From: JACMQX01 sp044225675
Lineage (GTDB): Bacteria; Pseudomonadota; Gammaproteobacteria; Burkholderiales; Burkholderiaceae_C
NCBI GenBank assembly: GCA_044225675.1
Contig: JBGAIH010000019.1
Coordinates: 33,731 to 97,730, forward strand
Reading direction: 5' to 3'
DNA length: 64,000 bases
In this document: one piece after another, positions 1 through 8,103 of the stretch
Layout of the letters: every line of letters starts with the position of its first letter
Position numbering within the stretch: position 1 is the first letter of the stretch
Notes under the pieces: generated by a model
Told to the model about the DNA's origin: nothing
Seen by the model: the letters and a program-made list of their open reading frames with translations, nothing else
Databases searched by the model: none
Made by a program: the position numbers and the translations under genes

Positions 1-317
1 AGGCGGCTGCGCGCGTCGGCGCCCGGTCCGATGGCGAGCCAGCCGGCCGCCACCAGCGGCTGCAGATTGCGCGTCAGCGTGGACGGATCGAGCATCAGGG
101 CCTGGGCGAGCGCACCGGGCGCGATGGGGCCGAGCTTGCACACGTAGGACAGCAGGGAGTACTGGGTGGTGCGCAGCCCCGTCTTGCCGAGCTCGGCGTC
201 ATAGTGCTGGGCCACGCGGCGCATGAGCTGACGCAGCTTGAGGTTGGTACACCCGCGCGGCTGCACGGCGACGGCTGCGACTTCAGCGGCTTCGGGCATC
301 TTGTGAGCTGCACTCAT
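1..317 (-). CDS. MarR-family winged-helix transcriptional regulator (3' end outside window)
   Basis: 105 codons are visible before the window edge cuts the gene. The N-terminal half has the MarR dimerisation helix pattern (C-T-N-L-K-L-R-Q-L-M-R-R-V around residues 23-35), and residues 67-95 read as a winged-helix DNA-binding domain with a recognition helix near L-D-P-S-T-L-T-R-N-L and the start of the D-x-R wing. The first ATG at 317 is used; an in-frame ATG at 299 is an alternative. The gene is divergent from the thioesterase at 373, and two perfect palindromes lie between them, so self-regulation and control of the thioesterase is the obvious inference. Ligand unknown. Confidence 0.85.
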   Translation of the reverse strand, partial: MSAAHKMPEAAEVAAVAVQPRGCTNLKLRQLMRRVAQHYDAELGKTGLRTTQYSLLSYVCKLGPIAPGALAQALMLDPSTLTRNLQPLVAAGWLAIGPGADARSR

Positions 318-324
318 GGGTTTC

Positions 325-352
325 ATTGTAGCTACAATCATTGCATATGCAA
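325..352. promoter_or_regulatory. Paired palindromic operators in the marR/thioesterase divergent region
   Basis: Two perfect palindromes lie 2 bp apart: ATTGTAGCTACAAT at 325-338 and TTGCATATGCAA at 341-352. On the minus strand the first palindrome contains TACAAT (-10-like), with TTGCAT 16 bp upstream, which would start transcription almost at the regulator's first ATG. MarR proteins bind palindromes of this size, so these are likely the regulator's own operators. The binding claim is inference. Confidence 0.6.
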
Positions 353-372
353 CTTAATCGTGAGGAGCCGAC

Positions 373-936
373 ATGACCCCAGAGAAAAAAATGACCCCGG
401 AGGAAACAGCGGCGCACTGGACTGCGCAGGCCCAGAGCGCGCGCGAGCAAATGCTGGCCGGCGGCGGACGGGCCGGCGTCGTGGAGCCGGGCGCCGTCAG
501 CGGCATGACCGGGCTGCAGGTGATGGAGGCCATGCTCGCCGGCCGCCTGCCCTACCCACCCATCTCCGACACCCTGGACTTCGGCCTGGTCGAAGTGAGC
601 CTCGGCCGCGCGGTGTTTCAGGGGGTGCCGCAGCTCAAGCACTACAACCCGCTGGGCACGGTGCATGGCGGCTGGTACGCCACGCTGCTCGACTCGGCGC
701 TCGGCTGTGCCGTGCACACCCAGATGCCGGCCGGCCGCGTCTACACCACGGCCGAACTGGGCGTGAACATCGTGCGGGCGGCGTCGTACAAGTCGGGCCC
801 GCTGCGCGCCATCGGCACGGTGATCCACTGCGGCCGGCAACTCGCCACCGCAGAGGCGCGCATCGTGGGGCCCGACGGCAAGCTGTACGCGCATGCAACG
901 ACCACCTGCCTGGTGTTCGACGCGCCGGTGCGCTGA
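373..936 (+). CDS. PaaI-family acyl-CoA thioesterase (hotdog fold)
   Basis: 187 residues. The C-terminal ~125 residues carry the hotdog thioesterase pattern: H-G-G at 98-100 followed by L-L-D-S-A-L with D107 as the likely catalytic acid, then a V-x-I-x-x-G-R-x-x-A-x-A-E strand typical of PaaI/YigI-like enzymes that hydrolyse (aromatic) acyl-CoA thioesters. The N-terminal ~60 residues are a helical extension not needed for the fold. A GAGGAG-type ribosome site precedes the ATG at 373; a second ATG at 391 is possible. Its position opposite a MarR regulator suggests induction by an aromatic acid or acyl-CoA, but the substrate is not shown by the sequence. Confidence 0.88.
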   Translation: MTPEKKMTPEETAAHWTAQAQSAREQMLAGGGRAGVVEPGAVSGMTGLQVMEAMLAGRLPYPPISDTLDFGLVEVSLGRAVFQGVPQLKHYNPLGTVHGGWYATLLDSALGCAVHTQMPAGRVYTTAELGVNIVRAASYKSGPLRAIGTVIHCGRQLATAEARIVGPDGKLYAHATTTCLVFDAPVR

Positions 937-952
937 GAGCCTGCAATGCGGC

Positions 953-1462
953 TCAGCGTGACACCCGCTGAGCGCGCTTGCGCCAAAGCGTGGCAACGAG
1001 GTAGGCCACCAGCAGCAGGTTGAAGGCGAGTACCACGACGCCCGCCGCCGAGGGTCGGAGCCACAGGTGGGCGATCTCGAAGGGCACGTACAGCCCTCCC
1101 GACAGCGCGCCCAGCAGTTCTCCCCAGCGCCGGTCATGCCACAGGCCCCAGGCCTCGGTCCAGCGCAGCGCCACATAGGCGGCAGCCAGCAGCGCCATGG
1201 ACCGCACGTCCAGCCCGGGCACCAGGGCAGCGTAGTGCAACAGCATCGACGGAAAGTGCGCATGCGGGTCGGCGCCGAAGCGGCCGATCAGCTCCAGGGC
1301 GAGCCGCCGCACGTCATGGTGCATGAGGTCGAACACCCCTGCCGCTGCAGCCAGGGCAGCCAGGCCCTTGGCCGCCTCGAACAGGGCGATGGCGCGCAAG
1401 GCGGTACGGCTTCGGGCGAGCGGGCCCTCGTGAGGTGCAAGCGGCGTCGGGGCACGGGTCAT
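953..1462 (-). CDS. DUF2127 domain-containing membrane protein
   Basis: 169 residues with about four hydrophobic segments (residues ~25-45, 70-95, 112-130, 135-160) and the DUF2127 layout: an A-L-x-x-I-A-x-F-E-x-x-K-G motif in the first helix, a His-rich loop (M-H-H-D-V) and an R-W-T-E-A-W-G-L-W segment in the third helix. An inner-membrane protein of unknown function. It is convergent with the thioesterase gene, with only 16 bp between the stop codons, and no regulator of its own is visible. Confidence 0.8.
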   Translation of the reverse strand: MTRAPTPLAPHEGPLARSRTALRAIALFEAAKGLAALAAAAGVFDLMHHDVRRLALELIGRFGADPHAHFPSMLLHYAALVPGLDVRSMALLAAAYVALRWTEAWGLWHDRRWGELLGALSGGLYVPFEIAHLWLRPSAAGVVVLAFNLLLVAYLVATLWRKRAQRVSR

Positions 1463-1559
1463 CGGCCCAGTTTAGCCACCGGGCTCGTCGTCCTGAGCCA
1501 GATCATTGCAAAGCCGCTACAGTGGCCGCTTGGCAGCAACACCACTTCCTCAAACCACC

Positions 1560-1973
1560 ATGCGCCTGCTCCACACCATGATCCGCGTTGGCGACCTCCA
1601 GCGCTCCATCGACTTCTACACCCAGGTTCTTGGCATGACGCTGCAGCGGCGCTCGGAGAACCCCGAGTACAAGTACAGCCTGGCCTTCGTCGGCTACGGA
1701 ACCAACCCGGACCAAGCAGAGATCGAGCTCACCTACAACTGGGGCGTCGACCGCTACGAGATGGGCAGCGCCTTCGGCCACATCGCCCTGGGCGTCCCCG
1801 ACGTGTACGCCGCCTGCGAGAAGATCAAGGCCGCAGGCGGCAACGTCACGCGCGAGCCCGGCCCCGTCAAGGGCGGCACCACGGTGATCGCCTTCGTCAC
1901 CGATCCGGACGGCTACAAGATCGAACTCATCCAGCGTTCGGAAAGCACGCTCGGCGGCGTGGGCCTGCGCTGA
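1560..1973 (+). CDS. gloA: Lactoylglutathione lyase (glyoxalase I)
   Basis: 137 residues, close to the 135 of E. coli GloA. It isomerises the hemithioacetal of methylglyoxal and glutathione to S-lactoylglutathione in the cytosol. The four expected metal ligands fall at H5, E56, H74 and E122, the same positions as in the Ni-dependent E. coli enzyme, and the two beta-alpha-beta-beta-beta halves are complete. The ATG at 1560 gives the family-typical start M-R-L-L-H-T-M-I-R; an in-frame extension upstream to 1506 is not conserved-looking. It stands alone on the plus strand between DUF2127 and an exporter. The pathway's glutathione is made by GshA, encoded at 20046. Confidence 0.95.
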   Translation: MRLLHTMIRVGDLQRSIDFYTQVLGMTLQRRSENPEYKYSLAFVGYGTNPDQAEIELTYNWGVDRYEMGSAFGHIALGVPDVYAACEKIKAAGGNVTREPGPVKGGTTVIAFVTDPDGYKIELIQRSESTLGGVGLR

Positions 1974-2077
1974 GCGCTGCGGCGCACTGATCTCGTTCGC
2001 GAAGCGTGCGGCTTTGCGACGCCGCCCGTCGCCATCCGCGACGGCAACGCGCCTGTCGCCGCAACCATAATCGTCAG

Positions 2078-3004
2078 ATGCTTTTTTCCTGGGCCTGGAT
2101 CCCCGTGGTGGTCGGCGCCGCACTGGCGCAGACGGCGCGCAACACCGCGCAGCGCTCCCTCACCGCACAGGCCGGCACCCTCGGCGCGACACTCGTGCGC
2201 TTTCTCTACGGGCTGCCGTTCGCGGCGCTGTGGCTCGCCGTGCTGTACGGCTGGCCCGGCTCCACGGCGACTGTGCCTGAACGCTTCGACGTGCCCTATT
2301 TCGCCTGGGTGCTGCTGGGCGCCGTCGCGCAGATCGCCGCGACCGCGTTCCTTCTGGCCGCCATGAAGGAGCGCAACTTCGTGGTGGGTGTCACCTACTC
2401 CAAGACCGAGGTCCTGCAAGTCGCGGTGTTCGGCACGCTGTTTCTCGGCGAGGTGCCCGGGCTCATGGTCGTGGCAGCCATCGTGCTGGCCACGGCGGGC
2501 GTGGTGCTCGTCTCGCTGCCGCGCGATGCGGCCGGTCCGCAAGGCGGCCGGCTGCCCTGGGGTGGACGCGCCGTGGCTTTCGGCCTCGCGTCTGGCGCCT
2601 GCTTCGCCCTGTCGGCCGTCGGCTATCGCGGCGCCTCGCTGTCGCTCGGGACCGAGGTGCCGCCCTGGATCGCCGGCGCCTGGGGCGTGCTGTGGGCGCA
2701 GGCCCTTCAGACCGTGCTGCTCGGCGGCTGGATCGCGGCGCGCACGCCGGCCGTTCTTGCAGCCGTCGCGCGCGCCTGGCGCATCTCCCTGTGGGCCGGA
2801 GCGATGGGCGCGATCGCCTCGATCTGCTGGTTCACCGCCTTTGCCATGACCACCGCGGCCCAGGTCCGGACGCTGGGCATGGTGGAAGTCCTGTTCAGCT
2901 ATGTCGTTTCGCGCCGGCTGCTGCTCGAGAAGCTGGGACGGACCGAGCAGATCGGGCTCGTTCTCGTGGTGGCCGGCCTCGTCCTCGTGTGCAGCCAGCT
3001 GTGA
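2078..3004 (+). CDS. EamA-family (DMT) exporter
   Basis: 308 residues with about ten predicted transmembrane helices in two EamA repeats (roughly residues 3-140 and 160-300). The second repeat holds the W-F-T-A-F-A-M-T-T-A-A-Q-V-R-T-L motif, and the first holds A-M-K-E-R-N-F-V-V-G-V-T-Y-S-K-T-E, both typical of drug/metabolite transporters. The start at 2078 gives a hydrophobic first helix directly; the frame is open further upstream but without membrane character. Likely exports a small metabolite or amino acid; substrate not assignable. No close operon partner. Confidence 0.85.
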   Translation: MLFSWAWIPVVVGAALAQTARNTAQRSLTAQAGTLGATLVRFLYGLPFAALWLAVLYGWPGSTATVPERFDVPYFAWVLLGAVAQIAATAFLLAAMKERNFVVGVTYSKTEVLQVAVFGTLFLGEVPGLMVVAAIVLATAGVVLVSLPRDAAGPQGGRLPWGGRAVAFGLASGACFALSAVGYRGASLSLGTEVPPWIAGAWGVLWAQALQTVLLGGWIAARTPAVLAAVARAWRISLWAGAMGAIASICWFTAFAMTTAAQVRTLGMVEVLFSYVVSRRLLLEKLGRTEQIGLVLVVAGLVLVCSQL

Positions 3005-3081
3005 TGGATCGATCGCCTCGACCGCAGAAGCCCCCTGAGCAACGGCCGTTCAAGTGAGCACCTGCTCGCGTCCGAGAATAT

Positions 3082-3124
3082 TTACCCGGATTTAATTGAC
3101 TTCTTATTTATAGCCGGGTAATAA
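3082..3124 (+). promoter_or_regulatory. Sigma70 promoter framed by a TTACCCGG/CCGGGTAA inverted repeat
   Basis: TTGACT at 3096-3101 and TAATAA at 3119-3124 are separated by 17 bp, a near-consensus promoter in an AT-rich patch. An 8-bp inverted repeat brackets it: TTACCCGG at 3082-3089 upstream of the -35 and CCGGGTAA at 3114-3121 overlapping the -10. Predicted transcription would begin at about 3131, the A of the next gene's ATG. This looks like an operator-controlled, leaderless start; both points are inference from the spacing. Confidence 0.6.
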
Positions 3125-3130
3125 TCAGGC

Positions 3131-3889
3131 ATGCTTGATGAACTGCCTGACACCTTCGCCGGACAACCCGGCGCCATCCCTCCGTTCGCGGCCTTTCTGG
3201 GCACGCGCCGCATAGCAGCCGGCACCCAGGCCGAAGTCGCCCGATCTGCGGCCCGACACACGCAGGCGGGCTCCAGCGAACTGCTGCTGGTGTTCGATGC
3301 GGCCGGCCGCCAGATCGAACTCGACGCGCAGGCCCTGCCGGACGGACTGCTCTCCCGCTCCGCCCAACAAGGCGATTCGCCTTCCGCCCCGCCGTCCCCA
3401 GTGAACGAAAGCGCCGATTCCCATGAAGAGGCAGACAAGCCGTCGTTGCGGCGGCGTCCTCCGGCGCCCGCACCCGCCGCACGAGGAAGGGGCCGGCCCC
3501 AGCTGGGCGTGGTGGCGCGCGAAGTGACGCTGCTGCCGCGCCATTGGGAGTGGCTCGCGTCGCAACCCGGCGGCGCATCGGCGGCGCTGCGTCGGCTGGT
3601 CGATGGCGCGCGGCGCACGCCTGATCCGCGCGATGCGGCGCGTGCCGCGCAGGAGCGGGCCTACCGCTTCCTCAATGCCATGGCCGGCAACCTGCCCGGC
3701 TACGAGGAAGCGCTGCGCGCGCTGTTCGCGGGCAAGGCCGAGAGCTTCCAGGCCGCGCTGGGCCGCTGGCCGCCGGACATCGCGGCGCATGCCGCGCTGC
3801 TGGCGCAGGGCGCCTTCGCGCAATCTGGCGCGGCTGCCCCGCCTGCCAGTCCGCCTGCCAGTTCGCCAACCGGCTCTGCCGGCACCTGA
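3131..3889 (+). CDS. DUF2239 family protein
   Basis: 252 residues. The first ~60 residues (F-A-A-F-L-G-T-R-R-I-A-A-G then a V-A strand ending L-L-L-V-F-D-A-A-G-R-Q-I-E-L-D) and a central G-R-G-R-P-Q-L-G-V-V-A-R-E-V-T-L-L-P-R-H-W-E-W-L block match DUF2239, a cytosolic family of unknown function. The W-E-W-L-A-S-Q-P-G-G-A-S region looks like a degenerate ribbon-helix-helix or HTH, so a DNA-binding role is possible. The C-terminus is a low-complexity A/S/P tail. The ATG lies 7 bp after the -10 box, implying a leaderless mRNA. Seventy bases separate it from the MATE exporter start, so co-transcription is likely. Confidence 0.8.
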   Translation: MLDELPDTFAGQPGAIPPFAAFLGTRRIAAGTQAEVARSAARHTQAGSSELLLVFDAAGRQIELDAQALPDGLLSRSAQQGDSPSAPPSPVNESADSHEEADKPSLRRRPPAPAPAARGRGRPQLGVVAREVTLLPRHWEWLASQPGGASAALRRLVDGARRTPDPRDAARAAQERAYRFLNAMAGNLPGYEEALRALFAGKAESFQAALGRWPPDIAAHAALLAQGAFAQSGAAAPPASPPASSPTGSAGT

Positions 3890-3931
3890 CGGCCGGTGGC
3901 CGCTCACCCCAGTTTTCATCACGTCGATACA

Positions 3932-3950
3932 AAGGAGCCCCGCACGGGGC
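3932..3950 (+). promoter_or_regulatory. Shine-Dalgarno followed by a hairpin before the MATE start
   Basis: AAGGAG at 3932-3937 is 21 nt from the ATG at 3959, too far for normal initiation. A GCCCC-GCAC-GGGGC hairpin at 3937-3950 lies between them and would shorten the effective distance when folded. No closer start or Shine-Dalgarno is visible. Structure-dependent initiation is inference. Confidence 0.4.
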
Positions 3951-3958
3951 ACAACAAC

Positions 3959-5341
3959 ATGACGACTTCCTCTTCCGGCCACACGGCCCATGCGCCGGTG
4001 GCACGCCCGCTGTGGCAGGTCTACCTCGCTTTCCTCGGCCCGATGGTGCTGGCCAACCTGCTGCAGGGCCTGTCCGGCACGCTCAACGGCGTGTTCATCG
4101 GCCAGTTGCTGGGCACGCAGGCCCTGGCGGCCGTCGCAGGCATGTTCCCGATCATCTTCTTCTTCATCTCGCTGGTGATCGGCATCGGCGCGGGCGCGTC
4201 GGTGCTCATCGGCCAGGCCTGGGGCGCGCGCGAGCTGCACAAGGTCAAGGCCATCGCGGGCACTGCGCTGGCGCTCGGCCTGCTGCTGGGCCTGCTGGTG
4301 GCGGTGTTCGGCGGCGCCTTCGCCGAGGAACTGCTGGTCGCGCTGCGAACCCCCGCCGACGTCCTGCCCGAAGCCATCCGCTATGCGCGCACGATGATGC
4401 TCGCGATGCCGGGCCTGCTGGTGTTCATCCTGCTCACCCAACTGATGCGCGGCGTCGGCGACACCGTCACCCCGCTGTGGGCGCTGATGATCTCGACGGC
4501 CGTGTCCTGCATCCTGACACCGGCCTTCATCCTCGGCTGGGCGGGCCTTCCGCGATTGGGCGTGACGAGCGCGGCGGCCGCGTCGATCGCCTCCTTCATC
4601 GCGGCCATGGCCTTCCTGGCCTGGATCATGCGCCGTCGCGGCCATGCCCTCGCGCCCGATGCGCAGCTGCTGCGCGCGCTGCGCATCAACCTGCCGATCC
4701 TCAAGCTGGTCCTCCGGCTCGGCCTTCCCACCGGGGTGCAGATGATCACCGTGTCGCTGGCCGAGATCGTGCTGCTGTCGCTGGTCAACGGCTTCGGTTC
4801 GGACGCCACGGCCGCCTATGGCGCGGTCAACCAGGTCGTGAACTACGTGCAGTTTCCGGCGCTGTCCATCGCCATCACGGCCTCCATTCTGGGAGCCCAG
4901 GCCATCGGCGCCGGCCGCAGCGAGTCGCTGGCCGCCATCGCGCGGACCGGCCTGAAGCTCAACCTCCTGATCACCGGCTTTCTCGTGCTGCTCGGCTATC
5001 TGTTCTCGCGCCAGTTCATCGGCTTGTTCATCACCAGCGCGCCTGTCGTGGAGATGGCCCAGACGCTGCTGCACCTGATGCTCTGGAGCCTGGTGATCTA
5101 TGGCTTCTCGGCGGTGCTTGCCGGGGTGATGCGCGCCAGCGGAGCGGTGCTGGTTCCCACAGGCATTTCGGTGCTGGGCATTGCGCTCATTGAAATTCCC
5201 GCCGCGTGGCTCCTGAGCCAGCGATTCAGCGTCAACGGAGTCTGGGCCTCGTACCCGATCGCGTTCCTGGCCATTCTTGCGATGCAGGCCAGCTACTACC
5301 ACTTCGTCTGGCGCAAGAAGAAGATCCGCCGCCTCGTCTGA
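3959..5341 (+). CDS. MATE family efflux transporter
   Basis: 460 residues with about twelve transmembrane helices arranged as two MatE domains. The first begins W-Q-V-Y-L-A-F-L-G-P-M-V-L-A-N-L-L-Q-G and contains the G-x-x-L-G-T-Q-A-L-A-A-V-A-G-M-F-P segment; a long hydrophilic stretch near residues 225-240 joins the halves. Such proteins use Na+ or H+ gradients to expel cationic drugs and dyes across the inner membrane. It follows the DUF2239 gene on the same strand. The frame is open upstream to 3896 but without membrane or conserved features. Confidence 0.92.
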   Translation: MTTSSSGHTAHAPVARPLWQVYLAFLGPMVLANLLQGLSGTLNGVFIGQLLGTQALAAVAGMFPIIFFFISLVIGIGAGASVLIGQAWGARELHKVKAIAGTALALGLLLGLLVAVFGGAFAEELLVALRTPADVLPEAIRYARTMMLAMPGLLVFILLTQLMRGVGDTVTPLWALMISTAVSCILTPAFILGWAGLPRLGVTSAAAASIASFIAAMAFLAWIMRRRGHALAPDAQLLRALRINLPILKLVLRLGLPTGVQMITVSLAEIVLLSLVNGFGSDATAAYGAVNQVVNYVQFPALSIAITASILGAQAIGAGRSESLAAIARTGLKLNLLITGFLVLLGYLFSRQFIGLFITSAPVVEMAQTLLHLMLWSLVIYGFSAVLAGVMRASGAVLVPTGISVLGIALIEIPAAWLLSQRFSVNGVWASYPIAFLAILAMQASYYHFVWRKKKIRRLV

Positions 5342-5555
5342 ACTGCGGCATGCTTCTCACGGAGGGCCCGCTTCTGTGGCGGCTGCACCGCAGGCATGCG
5401 CCTTAGGTCATTTCCCACAGCAATGCGCCCCATGGCCGGTCGAATTTGCGCTACGCTCTGTTACACATTCGCTCGACGCCAGCGTCGCGGATGGACCACA
5501 ACAGCCGGCGTGGCACACCTTCGGGTGGCATGTAGGCACAAGAATGGAGCGAGTC

Positions 5556-6242
5556 ATGAGTTTCCTGGACCGGCTGCTCGGCCGGCAATCTACTCCGGCG
5601 CGCGGCGGGGCTGCGCAGTCCCGGCTGACGCAGGCCAGCTTTCCACCGTCCCAAGGCAGCACACAATCCGAGTCGCCTTCAGGCGTTCGCAAGGAGCTGC
5701 TGCGGCTCGTGCTGCGGGAAGCGCTCAAGAGCAACGGACTGCCGCTCAACTGGGTCTCCGTCGACCCGATGGGTGTGAACTCGCCGACGCGCGGTGCGGG
5801 CATCCATGTGAGGCTTGTGCTGAAACACTGGGACGAGCGTTTCCCGATTTTCATGCGCGCCTTCCAGGACGACTTCGAAACCCGCCTGCTCACCCTGGAT
5901 CCGCTCGCGTCGCAATGGCTGAGCGGCATGTCCTGGCAATTCGAGCTCGGCGACAGCGCCCACTGGCCGCCCATGCCGCCTGCTGCCTTGTGGCAGTCGC
6001 CACCGGCGCATGCCGTGCCTGCAGCCGACGCCGTGACCCCCGCGCTTCCCCTGCCCCGGATGCCCGAGCCGACCCCTGCCGCCTCTGTGGCCGCACCCGC
6101 GAAGCCTCTCAGCATGCAGGAACTCGAACGCCAGTTCGCCGCAGGCGACCAGCGCTTCGTCGATTCGCATGACGACTTCGCGCCGACCGAAGGCTTTGCA
6201 CCGACGCAGGCCTTCCCGCCCGACCAGGGCGGACAGCGCTGA
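5556..6242 (+). CDS. Conserved hypothetical protein, tandem paralog A
   Basis: 228 residues; I do not recognise the family. It begins M-S-F-L-D-R-L-L-G, has a G-V-R-K-E-L-L-R-L-V-L-R-E helix around residue 48, and a block near 85-135 with H-W-D-E-R-F, D-F-E-T-R-L and S-W-Q-F-E-L-G. The C-terminal third is Pro/Ala-rich. No signal peptide or membrane segment is seen, so it is probably cytosolic. GGAG at 5546 fixes the start. The next gene (6359) shares every block listed, so the pair arose by tandem duplication. Confidence 0.75.
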   Translation: MSFLDRLLGRQSTPARGGAAQSRLTQASFPPSQGSTQSESPSGVRKELLRLVLREALKSNGLPLNWVSVDPMGVNSPTRGAGIHVRLVLKHWDERFPIFMRAFQDDFETRLLTLDPLASQWLSGMSWQFELGDSAHWPPMPPAALWQSPPAHAVPAADAVTPALPLPRMPEPTPAASVAAPAKPLSMQELERQFAAGDQRFVDSHDDFAPTEGFAPTQAFPPDQGGQR

Positions 6243-6358
6243 AGCCTTCGGCCGAGGCCATCGACAAGACCTTTGGCTGAGCCGGCTGGCATCGGGCCGG
6301 CCGTACGATCCGGGCTCGCTTCCACGCTCCCGAATGGGCGCACTCCCGGAGATTCCAC

Positions 6359-6964
6359 ATGAGCTTCCTGGCTCGCCTGCTCGGCAAGTCCGCCGCCAAG
6401 CCCACCCGCTGGGCACCTCACGGCGCGCGCGCCGCTTTCCGCTCGTCCCGTACGGGCAACGACACGCAGGCCCCGTCCGGGGTTCGCAAGGAGCTGCTGC
6501 GGCTCGTGCTGCGCGAGACCCTTCGCAACACCGGCGTTCCGGTGGAATGGATCGCCATCGACCCTCTGGGCATCAGGCGCCCCGACCGCACGGCAGGCGT
6601 CCATGTGCGGCTGGTGGTGCGCCACTGGGACGAGCGATTCGCCCGCTATTTCTGCGCCTTCCAGCAGGACTTCGCCACCCGGCTGCAGGCGTTCGACCCC
6701 GGGTCGTCGCTCTGGCTGCAGGGCATTTCGTGGCAGTTCGAACTGGGCGCGGGCGACGATTGGCCTGAGCTTCCGCCGCGCGCCACCTGGCAGGGCGCTG
6801 CGGCCCCAGCGCCAGCCCCCGAACTGCTCATGTCCACGGTTCCCCTGTCCCGGGAAGAACTGTCGCGGCAATCTGCGGCCGAAGACCTGCGTCACGCCCG
6901 CCGCCGCCCCGCAGACTTCGCTCCCACCGAGACCCTGCCGCCGCGCGAGCCCGGTCGGCGTTGA
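6359..6964 (+). CDS. Conserved hypothetical protein, tandem paralog B
   Basis: 201 residues, a diverged copy of the protein at 5556. The same blocks appear in the same order: M-S-F-L-A-R-L-L-G, G-V-R-K-E-L-L-R-L-V-L-R-E, V-x-W-I-A-I-D-P-L-G, H-V-R-L-V-V-R-H-W-D-E-R-F, D-F-A-T-R-L and S-W-Q-F-E-L-G. Its tail is shorter and less Pro-rich. GGAG at 6348 precedes the ATG. Function unknown; the conserved core suggests both copies are maintained. The 116-bp gap between them shows no clear terminator, so they may be co-transcribed. Confidence 0.75.
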   Translation: MSFLARLLGKSAAKPTRWAPHGARAAFRSSRTGNDTQAPSGVRKELLRLVLRETLRNTGVPVEWIAIDPLGIRRPDRTAGVHVRLVVRHWDERFARYFCAFQQDFATRLQAFDPGSSLWLQGISWQFELGAGDDWPELPPRATWQGAAAPAPAPELLMSTVPLSREELSRQSAAEDLRHARRRPADFAPTETLPPREPGRR

Positions 6965-7022
6965 CGGCCCCGCGCACACCCGGCCCCGGATCGCGCGCCC
7001 TGGCCCGCTGGCGGGCATTCTT

Positions 7023-7982
7023 TCAGGCTTGCTGCAAACCGTCTCCGAGAGGCCGCGTCAGGTAGACCGCCTCCTTGCCCACCACCGCTTCGCGCGCCGG
7101 CATGAGGATCGTGCATTCGTCGCATGGCGCGCGAATCTCGTCCGGGCCGTCGGTGGCGATCAGCTCACCCTTGGCAAACCGCTCGAAGCCGACCACCGGC
7201 CGCACGAAGCGAAACTCCGGTGTGCGGATCACCCGCGTCTCGAGCAGTTCGAAGCGCCGCTGCGGCCCGGGCGCCGCGGCGTCAGCTCGTGGCGCCGTGA
7301 GCCCGTAATGCGCGATGAAATCATGCGCCACGCGCACGGCCAGATCGCTGGACGCGCGCAGGAAGTGCTGCCCGCACTCGGCCACCACGGCCGCGCCCGC
7401 GCTGCTGTCCGCCTGCCCGTGCCGCCCGTGCTGGATGACCGGAATGCCCGAGCCGAGACCGTTGGGCATGACCATGTGGATGGACGGGCTGCCGATGGCG
7501 AGCGCCACCTCTGCATTGCGCGCATACGCCGGATACACCCAGAACGGCCGCACGTCCTGTGCCGTGGAATGGATGTCCAGAATATGGTCCGCTGCGGCGA
7601 CAGCCGGCCGCAGTTCGCGCGCGCGGCGCAGTTCGGGACTGTCCTCGGTGCCGTCCAGCTCGTCGGCCCCCCAGACCCGGTTGAGGTTGTGCACGAGTTG
7701 ACGGCTCTTGAAGGGGTCGGCCGGATCGAAGGTCTCGTAGGCTGCGACGTTGGCAAAGCTCAGCGTCAGCGTACCGATCATCGGCCGCATCCCGCTGTCG
7801 AGGAGGTGCTTGACCGCCACCATACCGCAGAACTCGTTGCCATGCGTCAAGGCATTCACGAGAACATGCGGGCCGGGCCGGCCCGACTCGAAGCGGTGCA
7901 CGTAGTCGATGCCGACGTTGCCCTTGCGGTAGGGCGAGAGGTCTTCGGGAAGGACCTCGAAGGTGGAGGGGGTACTGCTCAT
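7023..7982 (-). CDS. Succinylglutamate desuccinylase/aspartoacylase family deacylase
   Basis: 319 residues of the M14 zinc-carboxypeptidase-like AstE/AspA family, which hydrolyse N-acyl amino acids. Zinc ligands are visible as H47-x-x-E50 in T-H-G-N-E and H138 in D-I-H-S-T; N-L-N-R-V-W near residue 100 is the substrate-binding N-R motif. The C-terminal ~80 residues form the beta-rich cap domain. The ATG at 7982 has GGAG a few bases upstream and is preferred to an in-frame TTG at 7997. It is longer and more diverged than AstE of the arginine AST pathway and has no ast neighbours, so substrate is open. Confidence 0.85.
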   Translation of the reverse strand: MSSTPSTFEVLPEDLSPYRKGNVGIDYVHRFESGRPGPHVLVNALTHGNEFCGMVAVKHLLDSGMRPMIGTLTLSFANVAAYETFDPADPFKSRQLVHNLNRVWGADELDGTEDSPELRRARELRPAVAAADHILDIHSTAQDVRPFWVYPAYARNAEVALAIGSPSIHMVMPNGLGSGIPVIQHGRHGQADSSAGAAVVAECGQHFLRASSDLAVRVAHDFIAHYGLTAPRADAAAPGPQRRFELLETRVIRTPEFRFVRPVVGFERFAKGELIATDGPDEIRAPCDECTILMPAREAVVGKEAVYLTRPLGDGLQQA

Positions 7983-8103
7983 GGACACTCCGGACAATTT
8001 GCGGGACTTCAGGGGCGATCAGAAAGGTGGTGGGAAGCGATCAGGGCACGATGGTCGCTCGGGACCAGGCGGAGGCTGATGCACGGGGCCAGGACGCATC
8101 GGC

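Noticed and set aside
3125..5302. 725-codon antisense frame over DUF2239 and MATE
   Set aside because: Low-complexity Gln/His/Arg translation, no start signal, opposite two well-supported genes.
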